Of a DNA stretch of 64,000 nucleotides, positions 33,448-42,042 are shown in pieces. The DNA lies in NCBI GenBank assembly GCA_963762965.1, contig CAVXME010000002.1, positions 124,001 through 188,000 on the forward strand, read 5' to 3'. The translations under genes were made by a program, and so were the position numbers. The DNA is from DATBAX01 sp963762965 (lineage in GTDB: Bacteria > Acidobacteriota > Terriglobia > Terriglobales > Acidobacteriaceae). The notes under the pieces are model-generated. The model ran no database searches. It saw nothing but the letters and a program-made list of their open reading frames with translations, and was not told where the DNA came from. Numbering within the stretch: position 1 is the first letter of the stretch; the number at the start of each line of letters is the position of its first letter.

Positions 33448-34463
33448 ATGAAGTCACGCTACCTTCCGGCGATTTTCACTTTCCTATTGGTTTGCGTGGT
33501 CGCCGCTGCTGACGACTCCAAGTCCCCACCTCATCTTTCCCAACAGACCCGCAGAGACCTCATCCACACCTTCAGCGACGAACTGGTTTACATCCGTACC
33601 ACTTTCCCCATGGGAAAGAAGGGACTGGCCCTCAAAGACGGCAAGCTCTCGCCCGACGGCCAGGAACTTCAAAAGGACCTCGGCATGTATGGCCCGTCGG
33701 TCAAAGCCGGCGAGCTGGCGCGAATCAGCGCCATTTTCATTAAGAGCGATCGGATTTACTTTGAGATCAACGGCGGCCCCATCAAACGGCAGAAGTGGTA
33801 TCAGCGCATTACTGTTTCTGGCGGGGAGGGGACGTGCCGCTCGCGCCCAACGATTCGCAAGCCAACGCGCGGGGAACGTTTGTGAACCTGGTGTTTGATC
33901 ATTACGTTCCTGACTTGACCCCGCAACAGCTCAAGGATTTGCTGCGGCCCGTCTTCGACTTTAATTCCAAGTCCGCTTTAGAGGCTTATCTGGAGACCGT
34001 CCCGCCCAAAGTCAAAGAAGCGATCAACAACCATCAGGTACTGGTGGGAATGAACCGGGAGATGGTGATCTATTCCAAAGGCCGCGCGCCCAAGAAAATC
34101 CGTGAGAAAGATGGCGACATCGAATACGAAGACTGGATCTACGGTGATCCGCCGCAGGATGTAGATTTTGTCCGCCTCGTGGGCGACGAAGTGGTGCGAG
34201 TCGAAACCATGAAAGTGGATGGCGAGAAGGTCGTTCGCACCGAAAGAGAAGTGGATCTCGACCGGCCTACCGTCGCCAAAGGGCCGGAGCCAGCCGCCAC
34301 CCGGCCCGCCAATGCGCCCACCCTGCGCCGGCCGGGGGAAGACATGCCGGGAGCTCCGCCGACGGGCAATCCCAATACCCGACAACCGATGCCCATGCCC
34401 GGCGGGCCCGATACCAGCCCCGGAGCGCCTCCAGGACCGAACTACGTGAATAGCTTTCGGTGA
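33448..34463 (+). pseudogene. secreted hypothetical protein, split by one frameshift
   Basis: Reading starts at ATG 33448 with a signal peptide (MKSRYLPAIFTFLLVCVVAAA). The first frame runs through IKRQKWYQRITVSGG and then fails at a G-rich run (33820-33835); the family sequence continues in the -1 frame with GDVPLAPNDSQANARGTFVNL and stays open to 34463. The joined product would be about 338 residues: an alpha/beta mature region, the segment YEDWIYGDPPQDVDFVRL, and a Pro-rich tail. A single missing G in GGGGAGGGG would restore the gene, so sequencing error, recent mutation or slippage are all possible. No function recognised. Confidence 0.7.
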
Positions 34464-34521
34464 GAACTGCCCGCCTCCCCTCTGACTTGGCTGCCCGGCT
34501 CCCCGCCTTTACACTGGAAGG

Positions 34522-36162
34522 GTGAAGATTGCGTTAGGCCAGATCAATCCCACGGTTGGTGATTTCACCGGCAATGCCGGCAAGATCATCGACTTCGCCC
34601 GCCGCGCGCAAGCTGCGGGAGCAGGCCTGATCATGTTTCCGGAGCTCTCCGTCTGCGGCTATCCGCCGCGCGATCTTGTGGAGCGGGCTTCCTTTGTTGA
34701 CCACAACCGCGAAACCGTCGAGCGCATCGCTGCCGAAACTTCCGGAATCGCCGTCATCTGTGGATTGGTGACTCCCGCCCAGGCCGAAACCGGCAAGTCG
34801 GTGATGAACTCGGCGGCGCTGCTCAAAGACGGCCGGGTCGCGTTTTTGCAGTCCAAGATGCTCCTGCCCACATACGATGTTTTCGATGAAATGCGGAACT
34901 TTGCTCCCGCCAAGAGCCAGGAACTTTTCCAGTTCTGCGGGAAACAGATGGCCCTCACGATCTGCGAAGACGCATGGAACGACAAGCACTTCTGGAATAA
35001 GCGTCTTTATACATTTGATCCGGTCGAAGCCCTGATCCAGGCCGGCGGCAATTTCCTGCTGAACATTTCCGCGTCCCCATTCTGGATGGGCAAGCGTGAA
35101 TTGCGGCGCGATATGTTAGCGTCCATCGCCCGCAACCGGAAAGTGCCGGTGGTCATGGTGAATCAGGTTGGCGGGAACGACAGTCTGGTTTTCGATGGCT
35201 CGAGCCTGGTGCTGGATCGCGCTGGAAACGTCATCGCACAAGGCAAGTCGTTCGAGGAAGATCTCATCTATTTCGATTCTGACCAGCTCACCGGCGAAAT
35301 GCATCCTCAGATCGAAGGGGAAGAAGCCAGCGTCTTTGCCGCGCTGGTGCTGGGCACGCGTGACTACGTACGCAAATGCGGCTTCCGGCAAGTGATCGTT
35401 GGCCTCAGCGGAGGCATTGACTCCGCCCTCACCGCAGTCATCGCCGCCGATGCCGTGGGGCCGGAAAATGTGATCGGGGTGGGCATGCCGGGACCGTATT
35501 CCTCGGAAGGTTCGATCGCCGATGCGCGCTCGCTGGCGGAAAATCTTGGTATCCGCTTTGAGATCCTCCCCATTACCGATATGGTTGCGGCCTCTCGCAA
35601 AACCTTGCAGGAAGTATTTGCCGGTCTTGCGGAAGATGCGACAGAAGAGAATGTTCAGGCGCGCTCGCGTGGGATTCTACTCATGGCGCTATCCAATAAA
35701 TTCGGTGCGATTGTTCTCAGCACAGGCAATAAGAGCGAACTGGGTGTCGGCTATTGCACGTTATACGGCGATATGGCCGGCGGCCTGGCGGTGATCTCCG
35801 ATGTGCCTAAGACTCTGGTCTACCGCCTCAGCCATTACGTGAATTCGCGGCGTGCCGTGATTCCCCAGGCCAGCATCGAAAAGCCGCCTTCGGCGGAGCT
35901 GCGAGCCGATCAAAAAGATAGCGATAGCCTGCCGCCCTATGAAGTCCTCGATGCTATTCTTGAAGATTACGTGGAAGACTCACGCACCGCGGAGTGGATT
36001 GCCACGCATCGCAGCATTGATCTTGATTTGGTGAGGAAAGTCGTGCGCATGGTCGATAAAAGCGAATATAAGCGTCAGCAGGCTGCGCCAGGACTTAAAA
36101 TCTCGGCCAAAGCTTTTGGCTACGGCCGCCGCTTTCCCATTGCCGCCAAGTCGGATGTATAG
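34522..36162 (+). CDS. nadE: glutamine-dependent NAD+ synthetase
   Basis: The 546-residue protein (GTG start) has an N-terminal nitrilase-type glutaminase: MFPELSVCGYPPRDL (Glu), LQSKMLLPTYDVFDE (Lys), MALTICEDAWND (Cys). The C-terminal synthetase has the PP-loop GLSGGIDSALTAVIAADAV and LSTGNKSELGVGYCTLYGDM, plus YKRQQAAPGLKISAKAFGYGR near the end. It amidates nicotinate adenine dinucleotide with glutamine-derived ammonia. A DsbA-like gene follows 30 bases on in the same direction. Confidence 0.96.
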   Translation: MKIALGQINPTVGDFTGNAGKIIDFARRAQAAGAGLIMFPELSVCGYPPRDLVERASFVDHNRETVERIAAETSGIAVICGLVTPAQAETGKSVMNSAALLKDGRVAFLQSKMLLPTYDVFDEMRNFAPAKSQELFQFCGKQMALTICEDAWNDKHFWNKRLYTFDPVEALIQAGGNFLLNISASPFWMGKRELRRDMLASIARNRKVPVVMVNQVGGNDSLVFDGSSLVLDRAGNVIAQGKSFEEDLIYFDSDQLTGEMHPQIEGEEASVFAALVLGTRDYVRKCGFRQVIVGLSGGIDSALTAVIAADAVGPENVIGVGMPGPYSSEGSIADARSLAENLGIRFEILPITDMVAASRKTLQEVFAGLAEDATEENVQARSRGILLMALSNKFGAIVLSTGNKSELGVGYCTLYGDMAGGLAVISDVPKTLVYRLSHYVNSRRAVIPQASIEKPPSAELRADQKDSDSLPPYEVLDAILEDYVEDSRTAEWIATHRSIDLDLVRKVVRMVDKSEYKRQQAAPGLKISAKAFGYGRRFPIAAKSDV

Positions 36163-36192
36163 AAGCTCCCGTCATCATAGGAAAGGAAACAC

Positions 36193-37098
36193 ATGCACCG
36201 TAAATCGACCTGTCTGTTGATCGTTCTGATGTCCGCCTTGTTCGCCGGCGCTCAACAGAAACCTGCCGCCAAACCGGCTTCCACCGCCTCGACTGCTGCG
36301 AAAGCAAAGGCCTCTCCGGGCCTTCCCTCCGAAGATACGGTGAACGCGTTTATGCAACAGACCTTCGGTTACAACCCGCAATTGAGCTGGAAAATCCAGG
36401 AAATCAAGCCGGCCGCGGCGCAGGGACTCGCCGAAGTTGACGTGTTGATCGTCAGTCCGGAAGGCCAGCAAATCGATAAATTTTATGTTTCGCCGGATGG
36501 TGAGCATGCCCTGGTGGGCGACGTCATCCCCTTCGGAGCCCACCCTTTCGTGGCCGACTTCAAGAAGCTGAAGAAGGGAATTGACGGGCCCACGCGCGGC
36601 CCAGCTGATGCCCCGGTGACTATTGTCGAATTCAGCGATTTGCAGTGCCCGCATTGCAAAGAAGCGCAGCCCACTATTGAAAAGCTTCTTGCGGACGAGA
36701 AAAACGTCCGCCTGGTGTTCCAGAATTTCCCTTTGCCGATGCACAATTGGGCCGCCAAAGCCGCTGCTTACGCCGACTGCGTGGCCAGCACCTCGAACGA
36801 TGCGGCCTGGAAATTTATTCAGGGAACCTACGACGCGCAAGCAGATATCACGGAAGCCAATGCCGATGAGAAATTAAACGCGATTGCCGACGCAGCCGGC
36901 GCGAAGAGCGCGGATATCGCCGCGTGCGCTGCCAAATCCGAAACCATAGGACGGGTGGAGCGTTCCGTGGAATTGGGTAAATCACTAAACGTCAACAGCA
37001 CCCCCACTCTATTCATCAATGGCCGGCAGGTGGGGGGCAGCGTACCTTACGACGCCCTGAAGAGTCTGGTGGACTTCGCCGCCCAGCAGCCAAAATAA
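36193..37098 (+). CDS. DsbA-family thioredoxin-fold protein, exported
   Basis: The 301-residue protein has a signal peptide (residues 1-20, cleavage near FAGAQ), an Ala/Lys/Ser-rich linker, an unassigned alpha/beta domain (about 48-125: PSEDTVNAFMQQTFGYNP, YVSPDGEHALVGDVIPFG), and a DsbA-like domain: VTIVEFSDLQCPHCKEAQP with a CPHC active site, VFQNFPLPMHNWA, and the cis-Pro loop VNSTPTLFINGRQV. It probably forms or shuffles disulfides, or supports an anchored peroxidase. Good GGAAAGGAA ribosome site upstream. Confidence 0.88.
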   Translation: MHRKSTCLLIVLMSALFAGAQQKPAAKPASTASTAAKAKASPGLPSEDTVNAFMQQTFGYNPQLSWKIQEIKPAAAQGLAEVDVLIVSPEGQQIDKFYVSPDGEHALVGDVIPFGAHPFVADFKKLKKGIDGPTRGPADAPVTIVEFSDLQCPHCKEAQPTIEKLLADEKNVRLVFQNFPLPMHNWAAKAAAYADCVASTSNDAAWKFIQGTYDAQADITEANADEKLNAIADAAGAKSADIAACAAKSETIGRVERSVELGKSLNVNSTPTLFINGRQVGGSVPYDALKSLVDFAAQQPK

Positions 37099-37103
37099 GG
37101 CGG

Positions 37104-38936
37104 CTATTTGGTCAACCAAATTTCGCTACTCTCGTCATGATTGCGGCCCTGAAGCACGTGCGGCGTGATCACCATCAATAATTCGTCGTCGTCCACTTCC
37201 TTGCTGACACCGTCCACCACCGGAATGACTCCCAGCACCGGAACCCCGTTCAGGCTGCTTATGTCGGTGTGGGAAACCGCTCCCGCCACCACCGCGGGTT
37301 CGCCATCCTGTAGCGTAATGCTGCCCTTGTATTCGCGGTTGGCGATGATGGGCACGCCATTGATGGATTGACCCACCAGCGACCGGATTTGCATTTCCAG
37401 GTCCAGACTTATATCGGAATTTCCATTCACCGTTGGCTTGGCCTTAATATCGAGTCCGAGGTCCTCGTAACTGAAAGATGGGAATGGCGCCTGGTAGCTG
37501 TTGTTTTGCAGGACCTTCGAAATCGCCGCGGAGTTGAAAATCGGTGCAAAACTGGCATTGGTGACGGGATAACGTGATCCCATCTTGAAAGTCGCAGCGT
37601 CGCCCTGGGCCGCGCGCAGCGAGGCGTGGTCCAGCGACTTGACCCAACTCTGGTTCAAAGATAACTGGGCCTGCAAAGTTCCCAGGCTCAGCCCTTCCAG
37701 CGTCAATCCACCGCCAAAGGTTGCCAGCGGCTGGCTGAATAGCGAACTCACTTGACTCTGGAGCTGCGCCAGCAGCCCTGAGATGGCTTGATTGTTGCCT
37801 TGGTTAATACCGCCGCCGGAGATCAACTGGTTGATCAGTTGTTGTATGTTCTGGCCGCCCAATGCCGCCAGCGCGCCAACCGGAATGTTGAACAGGTTGA
37901 ATTGGTTGGGGACCTGCAAGCCGAGGTTGCGCGTGAAAGTGTGGCTGATCTGATAGATATTGATGTCCAGCATCACCTGCGGACGCGAATCCCCCAGGGT
38001 TTCGAGGAATTGCGTGGCCGCATCGAGCGTGTTTTGTGGCGCACGCACCACGATGGTTGAGTTCTCGGGATGGGCAACCACGAGCCGCATATCAAATAGA
38101 TTACGCAGGAGATTTACGATATCGGTCAGGTCCGCCGGCGCCGCGGCTCCGGGGACATAAAACGTGCGCAATCCCATGCGGTCGAACTGACGATGATTCT
38201 CCGGCGACTGGTACGCGAAAAGGACTTGCTTCTCGCCCATTGGCGTCCAGAATGTTTTGGTGACGTCCCCAGCCGCTCGCAAGGCCGTGTAAAAATCTAC
38301 CTGATCGATATCAAACCAAACTCGCCGGGAGAGCACCGAGTCGTCAATCTGAGCAGTGATCCCATAGGAATTCGCAATTTGTGTCAGCAACTCGCGTGAG
38401 TCGCCACGGAAATGAAAATCGTGCAGTTCCGTGCCCGGAGATACCCGTACCTCTCCAGAGTCTTCGATGACCCGTGGCGGCCCCGAGTCTTTCGGGATCC
38501 CTGCGCCCACAGCGTCTCGCAGACGCTGTTGAGCGAAGTCATTCTGGGGATCGAGCTGGACTGCGCTGCGAAAATCAGCCAGAGCTTCTATGTCTTCCCC
38601 CCCTAGCAAGGCAGCATTTCCTTTTTTCAGGTAATCCGACACCATCTGCTGGCGAGTCAGCTCGCGGGCGGTCACGTACTCCACATTCGTCGGAGCCAGG
38701 CGGGCGGCAGTTTCAAAGTTGTCCAACGCTTCTTCCGCATGGTTTGTTTTCCTCAGCTTAAGGCCCTTGGAAAAAGCCGCACCGGCCTCTTTTGATTCCT
38801 TCTTCGAAGGCGTGCATGAAGGATGGGCGGGATCCCCCTGAGGGCAGGGTAAAACCAGCAGATTCTGCGGCTGGTCGGCACAAAAACCCGCCGTCACCAT
38901 CGCAGTAATAGCGACTATGGACCATACCCAACGCAT
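37104..38936 (-). CDS. TPR-containing secretin-like protein
   Basis: From ATG 38936 the product is 610 residues: signal peptide (cleavage near AGFCAD), TPR-like helices (about 48-135, KGLKLRKTNHAEEALDNFETAARLAP in two pieces), a secretin N-domain region (about 175-330, including DLTDIVNLLRNLF), and a C-terminal secretin domain (about 335-605) with PFPSFSYEDLGLDIKAKPTV and GVPVLGVIPVVDG. Secretins form outer-membrane rings for type II/IV systems. No pilus or Gsp gene is adjacent. The domain order matches proteins common in Acidobacteria. Confidence 0.82.
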   Translation of the reverse strand: MRWVWSIVAITAMVTAGFCADQPQNLLVLPCPQGDPAHPSCTPSKKESKEAGAAFSKGLKLRKTNHAEEALDNFETAARLAPTNVEYVTARELTRQQMVSDYLKKGNAALLGGEDIEALADFRSAVQLDPQNDFAQQRLRDAVGAGIPKDSGPPRVIEDSGEVRVSPGTELHDFHFRGDSRELLTQIANSYGITAQIDDSVLSRRVWFDIDQVDFYTALRAAGDVTKTFWTPMGEKQVLFAYQSPENHRQFDRMGLRTFYVPGAAAPADLTDIVNLLRNLFDMRLVVAHPENSTIVVRAPQNTLDAATQFLETLGDSRPQVMLDINIYQISHTFTRNLGLQVPNQFNLFNIPVGALAALGGQNIQQLINQLISGGGINQGNNQAISGLLAQLQSQVSSLFSQPLATFGGGLTLEGLSLGTLQAQLSLNQSWVKSLDHASLRAAQGDAATFKMGSRYPVTNASFAPIFNSAAISKVLQNNSYQAPFPSFSYEDLGLDIKAKPTVNGNSDISLDLEMQIRSLVGQSINGVPIIANREYKGSITLQDGEPAVVAGAVSHTDISSLNGVPVLGVIPVVDGVSKEVDDDELLMVITPHVLQGRNHDESSEIWLTK

Positions 38937-39163
38937 GCAACGATTGTAACCGGGAACAGGAGTCATTCGAAGCCGTTTCGGGAGGGCTGAGACCTTTGGT
39001 GTTTAGAGAACGCGGTTCCATCGTTCGCTTGCACGACAAAAGTAACCTGGTGGGCCCGAGGCGATAGTTGGAAAACTCACCGGAATGGCGTATAAAAGCT
39101 AGTTGGGACAGCACTTCCATCCTGTGCAGCCACAACAAAATCCAGGCGATTGAGCGAGGTTTT

Positions 39164-40300
39164 ATGTCCACCACCATGCAAGCTCCCAAGGGGCTGGAGG
39201 GAGTGGTTGCCACAACTTCCGGCATCTGCTACATCGATGGGGAGCAAGGCGTTTTGGCCTATCGTGGCATCGACATCCACGAACTGGCGGACAAGTCCAA
39301 CTTCGAGGAAACCTGCTATCTGCTCTGGAATGGAAAACTTCCCACTGCCGACGAATTGAAAAAGCTGCGTACTCGCCTCGGCGAAGAGCGCAAGTTGGAT
39401 CCCGCAATCATCAATCTTCTGCGTAACGCTCCCAAACATGTTCCGCCCATGGACGTTCTGCGCACCGCGGTTTCCGCTCTGTCCTTCTACGATCCCGAAG
39501 AAAAAAAGAACGATCACGAAGCCAATATCAACAAAGCGATTCGGCTGACCTCGCAAATCGCCATGATCGTTGCCGCCTATGACCGTATCCGTAAAGGCAA
39601 GAGTGTTGTGGAGCCGGATCGCTCGCTTTCCCACGCGGCCAATTTTCTGCTCTTGTTGAATGGAACTCGTCCCACAGAAACCGCCGAGCGCGCCCTGGAC
39701 ATCGCCTTAATCCTGCACGCGGATCACGAGCTGAACGCTTCCACCTTCGCCGCCCGGGTTACAGCGGCCACGCTCTCGGACATGCATTCCGCTGTCACCT
39801 CAGCCATTGGCACACTGAAAGGCCCGTTACACGGTGGTGCAAACGAAGCTGTATTCCATATTTTGGAAGCCATTGACGCAGCCAAAGCTGATCCGGTGGA
39901 ATTCATCAAGAAAATGCTGGCGGAAAAGAAGAAAGTCCCTGGCTTTGGCCACCGCGTTTATCACACCGAAGATCCCCGCGCCACCCACCTGCGCAAAATG
40001 TCCCACGATCTCTGCCATTCCAGTGGCCAGGACAAGTGGTACGAAATGTCGCACCAAATCGAGGAGTTCATCAAAAAAGAAAAGAAGCTGAACGCCAACG
40101 TGGATTTCTATTCCGCTTCGACCTACCACACGCTGGGGATCGACGTTGACCTGTTCACTCCGATTTTTGCCGTCTCCCGCGTCAGCGGCTGGACAGCCCA
40201 CGTCATCGAGCAGCTCGACGACAACCGCCTGATCCGTCCCCGAGCCGACTACATTGGCCCCGCTTATCCCAACCACTACGTACCCATAGACCAGCGGTAG
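39164..40300 (+). CDS. gltA: citrate synthase
   Basis: From ATG 39164 (ribosome site GAGCGAGG) the product is 378 residues, as for the short dimeric citrate synthases. Catalytic positions: GPLHGGANEAVF (His), GFGHRVYHTEDPRA (His) and NVDFYSAS (Asp). GVVATTSGICYIDGEQGVLAYRGI is the usual N-terminus. It condenses oxaloacetate and acetyl-CoA; a 2-methylcitrate synthase role is a possible alternative because these enzymes are close relatives. Diverges from the secretin gene; 227-base gap between starts. Confidence 0.93.
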   Translation: MSTTMQAPKGLEGVVATTSGICYIDGEQGVLAYRGIDIHELADKSNFEETCYLLWNGKLPTADELKKLRTRLGEERKLDPAIINLLRNAPKHVPPMDVLRTAVSALSFYDPEEKKNDHEANINKAIRLTSQIAMIVAAYDRIRKGKSVVEPDRSLSHAANFLLLLNGTRPTETAERALDIALILHADHELNASTFAARVTAATLSDMHSAVTSAIGTLKGPLHGGANEAVFHILEAIDAAKADPVEFIKKMLAEKKKVPGFGHRVYHTEDPRATHLRKMSHDLCHSSGQDKWYEMSHQIEEFIKKEKKLNANVDFYSASTYHTLGIDVDLFTPIFAVSRVSGWTAHVIEQLDDNRLIRPRADYIGPAYPNHYVPIDQR

Positions 40301-40347
40301 GGAAAAGGTCTATGCTCGCTCTGGCCCTCGGACGTAACTTGGATGCC

Positions 40348-40527
40348 ATGAAAGTCTATTATTAAGCTGCTTGAACAGATGGCTGGTATCTGAAGGCTAC
40401 GAAAGGCAGTCATCGACAGTATAAGCATCCAAGTTAGTCGGGCCGTGTGACGTTACCGGGACATCCTAAAGACGATCTACCACCTGGTACGCTAAACAGT
40501 GTTTTGAAGCAGGCAGGTTTGAAATGA
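40348..40527 (+). pseudogene. hicA: decayed hicA toxin gene
   Basis: Directly upstream of hicB the same frame reads DGWYLKATKGSHRQYKHPS, then an amber codon, then SGRVTLPGHPKDD and LPPGTLNSVLKQAGLK, the conserved body of HicA mRNA interferases including the catalytic His (KGSHRQ). The N-terminal part (ATG 40348, MK, then IKLLEQ in the +1 frame) is separated by two early stops from compensating indels. The final TGA overlaps the hicB ATG (ATGA). At least three lesions make it non-functional. Confidence 0.88.
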
Positions 40528-40736
40528 TCAACTACGTGGTTGTTTACGAAAAATCGAATACCGGCTGGGGTGCCTATGTTCCTGACCTGCCGGGAGTGAT
40601 TACGATAGGGAAGACGAAGCAAGAAGCGCAGCAGCTCATCCGGGAAGCGATTGAGTTTCATCTGGACGGTTTGCGAGAAGATAAACTGCCGATTCCAGAA
40701 CCCACCGCTGAAGCCGAAGTTGTGACAGTCGCATAG
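40524..40736 (+). CDS. hicB: HicB-family antitoxin, intact
   Basis: The 70-residue protein is a typical HicB partial-RNase-H fold: INYVVVYEKSNTGWGAYVPDLPG, then KTKQEAQQLIREAIEFHLDGL. It has no C-terminal DNA-binding domain. HicB neutralises HicA; here the hicA partner directly upstream is a pseudogene, so hicB is either an unneeded survivor or protects against other HicA copies. Confidence 0.9.
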   Translation: MINYVVVYEKSNTGWGAYVPDLPGVITIGKTKQEAQQLIREAIEFHLDGLREDKLPIPEPTAEAEVVTVA

Positions 40737-40788
40737 CTAGGTATCCCACCTCTCTCAACTCCATCAAGCGTAAAATAGAGGCAGTCCC

Positions 40789-41955
40789 ATGCGCCGCGTC
40801 TACCTCGACAATAACGCCAGCACCCCGGTGCTCCCCGAGGTCCTGGCTGCCATGCTGCCTTACTTCAGTGAGCACGCCGGCAACGCCTCGTCCATCCACC
40901 ATCATGGACAGGAAACCCGAGCGGCGGTCGAACGTGCCCGCGAGTCGATAGCAGCGCTTCTGGGGTGCCGCGCCTCGGAAATCGTCTTTACCAGCGGGGG
41001 CACCGAGTCCGATAACTTGGCCATTTTCGGCCTGGCTCGTCCCGGCGATCATGTCATCTCTTCGACCATCGAGCATCACGCGGTCCTGAACTCCTGCAAG
41101 CAACTTGAAGCGATGGGATGCGAAGTCACTTATGTTCCAGTCGATGCCCGATGCTTGGTCGACCCCGATGACGTCCGCCGAGCCCTGCGCCCCAATACAC
41201 GCCTAGTCACCATCATCATGGCCAACAACGAAACTGGCGTCTTGCAGCCGGTCGAGGAAATCGGCAAGGTTGCTGCCGAAGCCGATGTTTATTTTCATAC
41301 CGACGGAGTGCAGGCAGCCGGGAAAGTGGCAATCGACGTAAAAACTATAGCCTGCGATCTGCTATCTATCTCGGGGCACAAGATTAACGCTCCGCAGGGA
41401 GTGGGGGCGCTTTACGTCCGCAAGGGAACTCTGCTCCAGCCCATGCTCCACGGCGGCCGTCACGAACGCTCCCGTCGTGCCGGTACGGAGAATGTTCCAG
41501 GAATCGTTGGTCTAGGCAAGGCGGCAGAGTTGGCCATTGCAGCCTTCCAACGCGGCGATGACAAGAAAATGGCCGATATGCGCGATCACATCGAGCAGAC
41601 CATCCTCCATGAGGTCGAAGCCACCGGCGTAAACGGCGCGGGCGCTCCCCGTGTCCCCAACACCACCAACATTTATTTCGACTACATCGAAGGCGAGGCC
41701 CTGGTGATCGCCCTAGATCTTAAGGGACTGGCTGTTTCTACAGGCGCAGCCTGCTCGTCTGGAGCCCTGGAGCCTTCGCATGTTCTCATGGCGATGGGAC
41801 TTCAGCCAGATCGCGCCCGAGCCAGCCTCCGCTTCAGCCTGGGCAAGCAAAACACGCCCGAAGACGTGGATTTCGCTCTTTCCCTCATTCCCCAGACCGT
41901 TGCCCGCCTGCGGGAGCTGTCGCCGGTTTACAATAAGACAGCTTCTAGCTACTAG
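40789..41955 (+). CDS. cysteine desulfurase (IscS/NifS family)
   Basis: The 388-residue PLP enzyme has VYLDNNASTPVLPEV, the PLP lysine in LLSISGHKINAPQGVGALY, RRAGTENVPGIVG and the sulfur-carrying Cys in STGAACSSGALEPSHVL. It removes sulfur from cysteine as a persulfide for Fe-S clusters or tRNA thiolation. It is directly followed by mnmA (87 bases on), so it most likely supplies sulfur for 2-thiouridine; this pairing is common. Its 3' end lies inside one arm of a 26-bp inverted repeat. Confidence 0.93.
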   Translation: MRRVYLDNNASTPVLPEVLAAMLPYFSEHAGNASSIHHHGQETRAAVERARESIAALLGCRASEIVFTSGGTESDNLAIFGLARPGDHVISSTIEHHAVLNSCKQLEAMGCEVTYVPVDARCLVDPDDVRRALRPNTRLVTIIMANNETGVLQPVEEIGKVAAEADVYFHTDGVQAAGKVAIDVKTIACDLLSISGHKINAPQGVGALYVRKGTLLQPMLHGGRHERSRRAGTENVPGIVGLGKAAELAIAAFQRGDDKKMADMRDHIEQTILHEVEATGVNGAGAPRVPNTTNIYFDYIEGEALVIALDLKGLAVSTGAACSSGALEPSHVLMAMGLQPDRARASLRFSLGKQNTPEDVDFALSLIPQTVARLRELSPVYNKTASSY

Positions 41956-42018
41956 CTTCTAGCCACATCCTCTTTGCATGAGCCGGTGGATCTGGCTAGA
42001 AGCTAGGAGCTAGAAGCT
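41940..42018. repeat. 26-bp near-perfect inverted repeat between cysteine desulfurase and mnmA
   Basis: Bases 41940-41965 and 41993-42018 are inverted copies with 25 of 26 matches and a 27-base loop, built from AGCTTCTAG words. The left arm contains the stop codon of the cysteine desulfurase. It would form a strong hairpin in the mRNA, 25 bases before mnmA. Confidence 0.75.
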
Positions 42019-42042
42019 GATCCACAAGCGCAGAAAGCGTAC

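Noticed and set aside
33820..33840. Programmed ribosomal frameshift
   Set aside because: No canonical slippery heptamer and no clear downstream pseudoknot; a one-base indel explains it more simply.
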